In this document: one piece after another, positions 1-9,641 of the stretch
Position numbering within the stretch: position 1 is the stretch's first letter
Layout: each line of letters starts with the position of its first letter
Origin: CAIVSN01 sp040383945
Lineage (GTDB): Bacteria; Patescibacteriota; Gracilibacteria; BD1-5; UBA2023
Length of the DNA: 18,781 nucleotides
Assembly (NCBI GenBank): GCA_040383945.1
Contig: JBEICN010000020.1
Location: 1-18,781 of the forward strand
Direction of reading: 5' to 3'
Translations under genes and position numbers: made by a program
Notes under the pieces: generated by a model
Databases searched by the model: none
What the model was told of the DNA's origin: nothing
Seen by the model: the letters and a program-made list of their open reading frames with translations, nothing else

Positions 1-3000
1 ACTTCCTCATCAAAATCAGCACCCAAGTCATTGAACGAGTGTATCTAGAGCGCCGTTTACCTTTTCTATATTATCATTTGACATGCCACCGATATCTATT
101 GTTCCGCCGAACAAACTTCCATTGTTGCTGAACTTAAACAAGGAGCTTCCTTGAGGCTCATGACTATCTGGAATTCCCAAGTCTGTGTTGATAATATTCG
201 ACTGTGTTCCTCCAAAACTGAAATGTCTGAAGGTAGATTTGGTGAGAATTTTCCATCAGAGATCGGTTACTGTTGAACCGTTCCATGTGGGATTTGAGTT
301 AGAATCAATCCTAATTTTACAATTTTCCGTACTTACAATACTGCCAGAAGCATTTACGGTGTTTGATTTTCCTGTTGCATAGAATTTTAAATTAGCACGG
401 ATATTTGTCATCTCCTCTGGATGGTATGATTGTTCGAATCCAACGAGATCGAGATCGGTGGTTATTGTCCCTGGTGTCCCACAAGATGGAATTTGTGGAT
501 CATCAATACTTCCAGTTTTGAGAGTTTTCTCATCTCGAATGGATTTGCTCAGTGATGGAGAGGCGAATACAGGAGTGTCATCAGCTTCTGAAACAGGATT
601 GAGTTGGACGTATCAGGTAGTAGCATTTGCCACTACGCGTCCGATTTCAAAATTTGTCCCATCGAGTCCATTCGATCAGGCAATTTCTCTAAATACGAGA
701 ATTCCATGTTTGGACGGATCCCAAAGGGAAGACTCTATATGGTTATCATCTCCACTTCCGTTCAATAGATCAATATAATCAGGGCTTCCATTGTTGTTAT
801 AGTCGGTAAATTTTCCTTTTTGTGCACCCGTGACATCTCCAGCTTTTTTCATGTCTTTCAGGGTTCTGAGATACGATCGAGGCGTTGGAGTAACCGTCTT
901 CCATAGAATTTCTTGCTCTCCACATATCGCATTCGCTTTCATGCTGATATCTCCGTAGATATCGTCTGTTTCCAGTATCCCAACATGGAATTTTCCAACA
1001 GCAACAGCGTTTGCCTTGAGTTCATAGGTAATGCTGATGCTTTCATTTGATGGAATACTGAGTTGATCAAATTGATAGTCAAACTCTCCATCAGTAAGCT
1101 CTGTCAAGCTACCACTGCCGACAATATTTTCCTTGACCGCACCGTTCAGGGCATTCTTGTAAACGGTATATCGGTTTTGAGCACTTGATTGGAAGATGTT
1201 TTTTTCATATCTATCCAAATAGGAAACATTTGTAAGGGGGAGTGGTCCGAGATTTTTGATATTGATCGTTACCTCAATAGGATCTCCCGCCTGAATAAAT
1301 CCACCATTTATATCCCTGTATTTTTTTGCAATTTCGATGTTTTTTCCATCGGCAAATTCTGATCTCAGAAAGGTTTTTCGTTCTTCAATACTCGTATTAG
1401 TAAGCACATCAATATCTACGCTTCCGCTTGCAGAGAGCGACTGAGTGTCTTTAATGGCGAGTGCAATTTCGTCGGCGAGAGCTTTGTTGGGAACGCCTGG
1501 ATTTTCTGGATCGTCACCAACAGCTCCAAGCATGCGGGTGGCTTGTGCTATGTTTTGACCCGCTACTAGTCTTCTGACGGTTTGCTGATAATAAATTTTG
1601 CTATCAAGTAATCGAATCTGATCGGCCAAACTCAGTAGCTCTCCGTCGGAGTTCATTTCTGAATTCGCCGTTTCATTTGAATAATTGGTTTGCGTGTTGG
1701 CAGTGATCTCTTTGATGCCATCAAAACGAATGGCTCACTCTGTTGTGATAGATCAGGAGCCAATTTTCAGTCCAATGTTTTGATCAAGTGTTTTTTTGGT
1801 GAATACTATCCCACTGCTCATGCTACCTCCGGATCCGGCGGTATTCACATCAGCATCTTTCGTATTTCAAGAAAGTGATTGAGTTATCGCGCTCGTGATA
1901 TTGTTCAGTAACGAGTTGCCCGTCTCGGAGTTGGTAGAATTTCCGGATGGATTCGATGACACTGCCTTTCCTCCATAGAGAATATTGAGTTCGCCAGAGT
2001 CGTCAGAAATGACGAGATCCATATTCCCATCACGGTCCATGTCAAAAATTTCTAGCTGCCGAATCGCACCTGCTATCGTTTCATCCGATCCCGTACTTCC
2101 TGTGATTTTTGGAGATATTCGGACAAATTTTCCATTTCGGTTTTCTATAATTATCAGCTTGCCTTTTTGGTCTACCATTACTACATCTCAAAATCCATCA
2201 CCATTGAAATCTCCAGCCCCCTTACGCTCTCTACCAGCATCTACGACATATAGCAGATATCCAAGATTGCGGTAGACTCATTTGTAATTTTGTAGAAGCT
2301 CCACTTTCCCATCTTGATAAAATACGACGATATCTTCCATGCCGTCAGCATTGTAATCCAGCGTAGCATACGATTCGATAATGCCACCAGCGCTATTGGT
2401 CAGCTTTTTTCCGAGCGTGCGGTCGTAGTTCTGGCTAGAGAGGAGTTCCGGAAGTCGTACTACCGGATCTCCAATCACGATAGAGGAGTATGTTGCATAC
2501 CATTTTGTGGCCTCTCCCACACTGGCTTGACTCGCAAATTCTAACTGAGTCGTATTTCCATCTCCAAATCCGATGCCGGATACTTTTGTATACTCTTCAA
2601 ATCCGAGCTTGTTTGATGCTCAAATAAACGAGCGATCGATTTGCGATTCTTCTCTTTGTGAGAAAATCTTGATTCACTGAGCTCCATATGAGGAGTTACC
2701 GATATAGCTTTGTTCGAGTGCGTATCTTGGAGATATGCCTTCGTAGACAATAGTGCCAGGGTTGTTTGAAAGAATGCTTTCGAGTGAAGATGGTGAGGCA
2801 ATCAAAATTTGCGAAGCGTTCCATTTGATACCGAGTCTTCCGATTTTGGTTCCTTCACTCAATAGAGAAAGTGAAAGGAGGTTTTTTGTCTCGGTCCCAT
2901 CTGCCTCTATCTTGATGGTTGGATATTTTTTGATGGTTCCATCGGGAGTGATTTCAAATACGGGAACGCCGTCAAAACTGAGCGATAACCCATTTGAATT

Positions 3001-6000
3001 TTTTGTAACATTGGCAGCTCCCAGTCCTTTGAGCACGAAGTAGGAGTCCGCATTGTCTATTTTACAAGCACTGAGTGCGTCCAAATCACTCGTACCACAA
3101 TTGAACATGGGAGTGTCTGGTCGTGTATTGAGGTATAACCGACCGATATTTTCTCGTTTGAACGGGTCAAAGATATCCAGTGTCGTACGGTTATTATTGG
3201 AGCCAATTTCTATCTCAACGGTATTTGCTTGATTTTTGACGAGTTTCCCCCCTGGCGTCATCTGCACAATTTCGGATTTTTGCTCCGCATTATTGAGGAG
3301 TGTTGTCACCGCCATGGATGAACTACCAGGGTTGAATATCAATTCTCCTGCCAAATAATTTGGCACGGTAACATTTCCATAATCTGCTCCGAGAAGTGTG
3401 GTGGAGAGTACGTTATAGTTCGTTTTTTTAAGTTTTTCTGCATTCCACAAATAGGAGCTTTCGAGAAAGGCAACATTTTTGGAATATCCCTGAATCACGA
3501 GACTTGCACCGCTTTCATCAGAAATAGTGAAGGCATTTTTTTCTAGTCCCGGTGTCACTTCGACTGTAAAATAGAGTGTTCCTGGATTGCTGGTGGCATT
3601 GATTCTGGTTTCTGCAACACCATTTGTGAAAGATATGGTCGAGGCACTGAGATAACCGTATTTTTCGTATCCACTTGGAATTTTAAAATTTGCAAGTAGT
3701 CATCCGGGATGATTGAAGGCCAAATTTCCATAACGGTCAAAAAGTTTTGCCGTGATGCCTGCGGAGTTTCCAATTTTTGCTTCGAGATTATTGGTATCGG
3801 TAGAGAGTCCAACGCGCATCGGAAGATTTGGCAAAACCGTAAGCGTGCCACCTTCTATATCTTTTATTCCAGGCACCTGTACATCGATTTTCCCTCCTTG
3901 TATTGCGACTGATCCAGGATTGAACTTAATAGGAGTGGTATTTTTTCCATTTTGAATTTGAACAAACTGTGTATCGAACGATCCTGAATTTTTTGGAAAA
4001 TCAATACTGGCTACCCCGTTGAAGCCATCCAAAACCCCACCATTTGCATCTACAATTTCGAGATTGACCGTTTGCCCAGTACCTCCAGCAACTATGTTTT
4101 CCCGGTTCGGGATACCAACTCTGATCTTGGCATAGTCAATCGATTTTACGGTGAGAGGCACTTCTTTTTTGATGGAATTCCCCTTGCTATCGGTAGTGCT
4201 AAACTGTATCGTGTGAGTCTGTCCACCGTCATTTGCACTTATTTCAAAGCTCATCATGCCCTCAACGGTACTTTTTGTTGCGGTGACATTATTGTTTTCC
4301 GTAAAAAATCCACCTCCAGAAATCGAAGCGTTTATTTGAAGAAGGTTCCCTTTGGTGAGATTACCAAAACTGTCAATAGCCCGAACCAAAATGGTGTTTT
4401 TCTGTCATTTTACAAAGAGACTGGAGCTCGCGATAGCATCGATGCGTACGGGATCTGCCGGAAGTACATTTACAAAGACGGTGCCGAACCGATTGTTTGC
4501 GTCAATGAACTCAAATCGATAATTTCATGCCTTTTTGAGAAGCTCTCCAGTATAGACGAAGTCCGTCCCATTGATTTTTTGAGAATTTTGTAAAACCGTC
4601 CCATCGATGTCGTCGATAATGGTAAATTCAAGAGGAGCTTTGGCGGGAACAGGGAGTTCCGTATTTTTCCCAGTAATACTAAACTCGAAACGAATTTTGT
4701 CCGCTTCTCCCGCACGGAAGGTTGGATCTACTTTTGAGCCAGTTCCAGATTGAACGATGGTGTTAATTTTGAGAGCTTCGCTGCGCACTTCGAGCAAGAG
4801 CTCATTGGAAACCTTCCTAAAGGCTACCGTATTGTTTTTATCTTTTGGCGAAACGGTTGCATCGAGGTAAACATCAATATCACGATCTCAAGATTGTATT
4901 TCGTACTTCGCAGTACCAGCTTCTGCGCGTACTTCTATTGGAGTGAAAAATACGTATTTTTTGAGCGTTTCCAAGCTTCCGAGTTCTCCAGTTGCTCCTC
5001 GAAGGTATACGTTTTTATCAGAATTGGTAATGACTCCGTCAATTTGTGGTTGCCCAGATTTTAGAACCACTTTTTTTACATCAAAAAATACCTTATTAAA
5101 GGAATCATGCGCGAGCAATTTGGAATCCTTGGTAAGCATGGCCGTAAGCGGTGCCCCAGTTCGATATCCAATACGCTTAAGAGGCGTGCTTAACTTGAGG
5201 TCTCCCGTACCAATCCACTCATATCCGTCAAGAATACCGTTTTTATTTCTATCAGCTTGCCAATCAGCTTTACCGTCTGTTCCAGTGGAAATTGACATAA
5301 AATAGTTTTTGTCGTTTTCTTTGTCCGTACTGAGTGCTGGACCGCAGGAGCCTGCGGTGACCGTTGGTGGTAAAATGGTGCCAATCCAACAAAAAACTGC
5401 TGGAAGCCATTTCCAAATTGGGACTCCTTCCGGAGGACCGCATTTAAATTTGGAATCTTCGGGATTATACTGGCCGATATTGGCAGCATCAAGGGTGTTA
5501 AAAAGAGATTGATATCGTTGTTGGATGTCGGTGATTTCAGATGGAAGCCTTCCTTTTGATTCAGGATCCACTTTTACATACATGTTTTGTGCGTCCCCGG
5601 GTCCGCCAATATATCCCATCTCATAGTCAGAATAATGTCCGGATAGAGGGTAGTCTCGATTCCCGTCACGATCGAGATAATTTTCGAGAATGAATGAATA
5701 CTTGCTCGTAGCATTGGATTTGTTGTACCACAAAATCGTATCTGCAAGCGTCGTGAGCATATTCCCACTTTCATTTACCATCTTGTATAAGTCGACATTT
5801 TGTGTCGGGTAAGATCCACTGTTGAGCGCTTGGTATACTGCCTTTTGATCAGCTGGAAGGGTGGCAGGATTATGAGCAGCTATTATGGCGTTGATTTCAT
5901 TGCTTTTGGCATCAAGCATACTTTTGATGCGATCTTTTACTATTTCAATCGTAAGATCGGGCTGATTACCTGCAAGCAAATTCGAGTTGTTTACCGTAGT

Positions 6001-8355
6001 TTCGCTGGAAGCTCTGTTTGCACTCACTCCACTTGAAAGATTGCTGTTCGTATCCGTGGAAGTATTTTCTATTTTGGAAAATGAAGTGTCCGATATGCTC
6101 GAAGGTTCAGTAAAAAATGGATTTTCGGAAGTGCTTGATGCTATTTCTGAAGTGTTGAGATTTGAAATTCCAGCACTCGCAAGCGTCTTTCCATTCAGTC
6201 TGAAAAAGTTCGGGTATTCGATTTTTACTACCGTTCCCTTTGGTACGATGAAGTCGATGTATCGGTCTCGATCGCTCGCCAATGAAGGGGTAGTCATACC
6301 CTTGAGAGCCGCCCCGTACTCTTCATCCGTTGGTGATTTGTGCTGTATCCAAGAAGGAATTTTTTTGTAATTATACTCTTGAACTGTACCATAGGTTGCA
6401 GTTCCAGAGCCATCATCGTTACAAAGTCATCCAAATTCCTTGCTTATTCCCCCTCCAAGTAAATTTACCTTGACTATTGTGCAGGCAGGAGGTGTGATTC
6501 GATTATTTATAGCATTTGCAAATCTATTTGTGTCAGGGTTTGCATAAGTCTTATGTCCGAGAGCTCCGTAGCTATCTTGCATCACACAGGTGAACTGCGT
6601 ACCATTTGAGGCCTTTGGATGATAGTACTCATAAGAGAGATATTCATCATAAAAAATTCTATTGAACGGATCCGCGATAAAATTTTCTGCAAAACAATCT
6701 GCTGGTGAGTTGGTTTTGAGAGGACTTCCTGGTCTCAGCTCATTTTGACCCAAGAGATCGTATGTCGGCAAAACATAGTTGGTATACCGATTATTTTGAA
6801 GTTGGAATTTTCCATTCAGCCGATCTTTCACTGATTCAAAATCTGCCGGGTTGGTAGCATTTTGTAATTTTCCCATTTCCTCAGCAGAAAGATCAGTGGC
6901 TTTCATGTTGAGTGGACTGTTCCCCCCCCACCAGTCACTCGTTGCTGGCTTCCCTCCAGGGAAGCACAGAGTGGCATTTTGGGTAAGATTTTTAATGTCA
7001 GAATCTGTATTCATGATATTATATCCACGATTTGCCTCTACCGGCAAGGAAGAACCGCGAACAATGGAACATTCTTGAGCTTTTGTTATACTGCTAGCCT
7101 GCTTTCCAAAATAGTAGTTTTGATATGTTGATGGGGTTTCGGTGGTAATTGCGTTTGAACCCAGGAAGCCTGATCCAGATATTTTGAAGTCTACCGGGAT
7201 GGCAATATTGCTTGCTAGCCCATTTTGCACCAAAGAATCGATACTGTTTTCGATCGCAGTATTACTATCCTTGATGACTCGTTTCATGAACTCATCTCGT
7301 TTTGAAATGAGCACTGGCGCGATATCGGCTCGAGTATTTGCTCAATCTCCATATCGACCCGTGTTGTAGACGAGCTTGAGAATATCACCGATATATTTCT
7401 CGTTGAAGATTTCGAAAAATTGTTTGGTAACTTTTAAGATCGCCGTTCGAGTTTGAATATCGGGCGAGCTTTCGAAGTTCATGGTTTCCATTTTTGGAAC
7501 CACGATACCAAGTTCCGCGAGTTCCGCGGGATTTATTTCTTCGGTGGCATCTTGAAATCCTTGGAATTTTTCGTAGAGAGTTTTGGCGAGATGTTTGTTG
7601 AATCGATTGTAGGAAAGATCTTCCAGGTATTCCATCCCAAGATTGTAGGATTTCCAATTGGAGGCACTTGCAGCTTTTTGATCATGGAGTACATCGAGAT
7701 AGAAGACCCGTGGCGTTTGGGACATGTTTGCAAACACCCCCTGTTTCTGGTAAAAATCATGAGTCTTGTCGAGATAGGCTATGAGTTTTTGTCGGTCTTG
7801 AGCAGAGTTTCCGCTATTTGGTTGGATGACTCCGTGCCAGATTTCTGGACGGTCTTGTTCGACCGGGCTGCCAGAGATCTCGTAGTATCACTTCGTCGTA
7901 TCAAATATGAATACCTTTTCATCAAAATCGGTATACGGATAGATACTCAAAAAGCTTTTGTTTCCATTGTGAACGACTGGAAGTGGAAGCTTACCAATAA
8001 GTACGGTACCTACGAGTCGAGATATTCCGTTTCCATCACCTTCGTAGTAGAGTTTTTCATTGAGTGCCGCAATGCTATGAGGTGCGATATTGTCAGCCAC
8101 TTCTACAATGATGACCCGAGTGTTGGTCAGTGCTGACTGTATATCTTCCGCATACCTCTTTACTTTGTCTTTTACTTCGCCACTGTTCGTAGATTTTGAA
8201 ACAATTACTGATACCAAATTTGGAGCATCGCTCCCAGCCGCATATGTTCTTTCTACAGTCAGTGGAATCTGAAATATCTGACCTGCGAAAATAACGAAAA
8301 TGAGAAACGAGGAAAGCCATTTTTTAAGTCAGTCTTTTGAGTGGAATACGTTCAT
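1..8355 (-). CDS. Giant exported multidomain surface protein (partial; C-terminus beyond left edge)
   Basis: One frame stays open for 2785 codons from the ATG at 8355 to the window edge if UGA is glycine; it contains about 22 in-frame UGA codons and no UAA or UAG. Residues about 10-30 form a hydrophobic signal or anchor segment after a Lys pair. Residues 45-130 (ending around LIGKLPLPVV) recall caspase/gingipain-like folds, but no catalytic pair is evident. Residues 733-794 are a Ser/Thr/Asn-rich linker. Residues 1187-1550 contain several Ig-like (invasin Big-like) stretches with recurring D-x-x-G-N motifs. Residues about 1998-2115 hold three FG-GAP/VCBS-like repeats (DYNADGMEDIVV, DFNGDGFGDVV, DMDRDGNMDLVI). 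Residues 2357-2382 resemble the DUF11 repeat. Calcium-loop-like motifs occur at 1035 (DRNKNGILDGYE) and 2516. The architecture suggests a secreted or surface adhesin-like protein. Its exact role is unknown. Confidence 0.88.
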
Positions 8356-8384
8356 GGAAGTGGGGCGGATATCTTATGAAGTCT

Positions 8385-8412
8385 ATACTAACATATTCAG
8401 GCTCGTTTGCAA
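8385..8412 (-). promoter_or_regulatory. Sigma70-like promoter for the giant gene
   Basis: On the minus strand, -35 TTGCAA (8407-8412) and -10 TAGTAT (8385-8390) are separated by 16 bp. They lie about 30 bp before the ATG at 8355 and are divergent from the tRNA promoter. Called from consensus only. Confidence 0.5.
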
Positions 8413-8441
8413 GGATTGGAGAGCATAACTTGTAAAAATAA

Positions 8442-8470
8442 TTCGACATTCGACGGACTTTGCCTAGAAT
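8442..8470 (+). promoter_or_regulatory. Sigma70-like promoter for tRNA-Lys
   Basis: -35 TTCGAC (8442-8447), a 17-bp spacer and -10 TAGAAT (8465-8470) end 27 bp before the first base of the tRNA. Confidence 0.5.
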
Positions 8471-8497
8471 GCCCCCGAAATCCAAAAATAAGTTTTT

Positions 8498-8573
8498 GGG
8501 AATGTAGCTCAGTAGGTAGAGCAGCGCCCTTTTAAGGCGAAGGTCCCGGGTTCGAGCCCCGGCATTCCCACCA
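8498..8573 (+). tRNA. tRNA-Lys (anticodon UUU)
   Basis: The 76-nt cloverleaf includes an encoded CCA. The acceptor stem GGGAATG/CATTCCC pairs perfectly. The D stem is GCTC/GAGC. The anticodon loop CTTTTAA gives anticodon TTT, and four of the five anticodon-stem pairs form, with a G-A mismatch at the outermost pair. The T arm is CCGGG-TTCGAGC-CCCGG. The discriminator base is A. A promoter lies just upstream and a terminator hairpin 12 nt downstream, so it looks like a single-gene transcript. Its last 20 nt recur exactly at 8769-8788. Confidence 0.97.
8554..8573 (+). repeat. 20-bp direct repeat, copy 1 (3' end of tRNA-Lys)
   Basis: GAGCCCCGGCATTCCCACCA forms the 3' T-stem, acceptor strand and CCA of the tRNA. 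It is repeated without mismatch 215 bp downstream, an arrangement typical of integration sites at tRNA 3' ends. Confidence 0.9.
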
Positions 8574-8584
8574 TGTAAAAAATC

Positions 8585-8608
8585 AAAAGACCCCCCCAGG
8601 GTCTTTTT
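8585..8608 (+). terminator. Rho-independent terminator after tRNA-Lys
   Basis: AAAAGACCC pairs with GGGTCTTTT around a 5-nt loop, and a T run closes the hairpin. Confidence 0.8.
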
Positions 8609-8676
8609 ATTTTCCACGGAACGTTTTGCTTGGGCTCGAACTGTAGCGACACCAGTGAGTGCGGAGCAACGAACTG

Positions 8677-8788
8677 GGGAATGAGTGCCTGGAATGGCAC
8701 TCATGTCGCAAAGCGTTTTTCGAAGCGAGACCCGAATTTGGAAAATTCGGGACGACCCTGAGAAAAAAGAGCCCCGGCATTCCCACCA
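8677..8788 (+). other. tRNA-like block with tRNA-Lys acceptor ends (possible ncRNA or tRNA relic)
   Basis: The block starts with GGGAATG (8677-8683), the 5' acceptor strand of the neighbouring tRNA-Lys, and ends with CATTCCC-A-CCA (8779-8788), the matching 3' strand. The ends could therefore form the same 7-bp acceptor helix with a CCA tail. The body is not a cloverleaf. It has a hairpin ATGAGTGCC/GGCACTCAT (8682-8703, overlapping the acceptor strand by two bases) and a hairpin CCCGAATTT/AAATTCGGG (about 8731-8750). The block lies between two terminators. It may be a structured RNA with a tRNA-like end, a remnant of a rearranged tRNA copy, or one end of a lost integrated element. No RNA family is recognised. 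Confidence 0.35.
8769..8788 (+). repeat. 20-bp direct repeat, copy 2 (tRNA-Lys 3' end)
   Basis: Exact copy of tRNA-Lys positions 8554-8573, including the CCA, with no intact tRNA body in front. It could be a second attachment site or a tRNA relic. Confidence 0.9.
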
Positions 8789-8833
8789 ATTTTTATACAA
8801 TCGAACTTTTCAGATTTTGGTCCGAAAACCAAG

Positions 8834-8865
8834 AAAACCGCTTTCTGTGATAGAAGGCGGTTTTT
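8834..8865 (+). terminator. Rho-independent terminator downstream of the tRNA-like block
   Basis: AAAACCGC pairs with GCGGTTTT, extended by TTCT/AGAA with one mismatch, and is followed by TTTTT. It lies 46 nt after the second CCA. A terminator here suggests that a transcript through 8609-8833 exists or once existed. Confidence 0.75.
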
Positions 8866-8892
8866 CGTGAAATGGCTTTGGGATGCTGAAAT

Positions 8893-9054
8893 TTAATTTT
8901 TGTTTCAGCGGCGCGGAGAAGGTAAAAAAACTTTGGCGGTGTTGGGTGAGCTTCCAAGTTTTGGGGATATGAAAAGTTCTTTACCTGTCGCTGTCAACCA
9001 CATGGAGTTCGCGATACATAAAGACCCCCCTCGAAAATGGTCCGTAACGCGCAT
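8893..9054 (-). CDS. Small protein with TGKE...VFLP motif (possible gene or relic, copy A)
   Basis: A 53-codon frame from ATG 9054 to TAA 8893, with one UGA read as Gly near its end. Residues 23-46 (TGKELFI...KL...PN...VFLP) match the first half of the small ORF at 10787-10981. Over an ungapped 68-bp stretch several codon differences are synonymous (TTC/TTT, ATA/ATT, AAA/AAG, CTT/TTG), which favours this frame over the opposite strand. No domain is recognised. The bases look more GC-rich than the neighbouring genes. It could be a short gene or the broken front end of a longer one. An inverted repeat GCTGAAA/TTTCAGC lies at about 8885-8908, overlapping its 3' end. Confidence 0.35.
8921..8988 (-). 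repeat. Diverged 68-bp repeat, copy A
   Basis: About 47 of 68 positions match copy B at 10872-10939 with no gap, by eye. Both copies start GGTAAAAAAAC and end TTCTTTACCTGT on the plus strand, so the ends are themselves short inverted repeats. The two copies lie on either side of the ATPase cassette in the same orientation. Confidence 0.6.
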
Positions 9055-9116
9055 AATACAAACGCCATCGGACGCTTTTTTAGTTCTAAAATTTTGAACT
9101 GAGGATGTTTTTGCTT

Positions 9117-9626
9117 TTATCTCTTAGTAAAAAGTGGATTGTACACAATTCTGAAGTTCTGCATTCCATTTTTCTCAATTTCATCTTCATAATAGGCATA
9201 ATATGCGTTCAATTCTTCTGAATGTTTCCGAATCTCCTCTTCCGTCATACTCTCATACCGTCCGTCCTCAAAAATTCCTAGAAGTCTGTTAGCTTCTCAT
9301 CTTTCGTACATATCTCTTTTCCCGAGAACAATGGGCAATTCTCCATATAGATTTTCAGAACTGTTTACCTCAATGATTTCTTCGATTTCCTCATCTATTT
9401 CGTTTATCGGTCAGATATGTTCTTTTCTATCTCCAAATCTTTCCACAAGACTTTTATATTCCGATTTTTCCAAAGTATTGCAAATCTTATCTTCAAGCTT
9501 GCGAGCCTTGTTTTGAGGATCAAAGTCCTCCTCATCCTCTTTTGCACTTTCATAAATCCACGATCCAATACAGAGAAGCGTGAGAAGGAGCTTTGTTTCC
9601 TCGAGAGAAAGGTTTAGTTTGAGCAT
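9117..9626 (-). CDS. Hypothetical acidic protein, 169 aa
   Basis: Runs from ATG 9626 to TAA 9117 with two in-frame UGA codons (9411 and 9297). It begins with a short amphipathic helix (LSLEETKLLLTLLCIGSWIY) followed by Glu/Lys-rich, probably helical sequence and the stretch EIDEEIEEIIEV near the middle. It has no signal peptide, clear membrane span or catalytic motif, so it is probably cytosolic. The start of the protein loosely recalls a family of small bacterial hypotheticals beginning LxxxEFKxLLxLVYLGEW, but this is from memory and weak. It starts 15 nt after the stop of the ATPase gene on the same strand, so the two are probably cotranscribed. No function is assigned. Confidence 0.8.
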
Positions 9627-9641
9627 CTTTTAAGGAAAATA

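Noticed and set aside
676..8217. A row of separate small secreted proteins on the minus strand
   Set aside because: All pieces lie in the same frame, are separated only by UGA, and read continuously as one protein with glycine at the junctions.
8324..8800. Open frames antisense to tRNA-Lys, reading for example MPGLEPGTFALKG
   Set aside because: This peptide is the antisense translation of a tRNA and is a well-known false gene call. The tRNA structure explains the sequence.
8900..9097. Plus-strand frame of 65 codons starting at TTG
   Set aside because: It is opposite to the small minus-strand frame, where the codon differences from the second copy are more often silent. In copy B this plus-strand frame is not preserved beyond a few residues.
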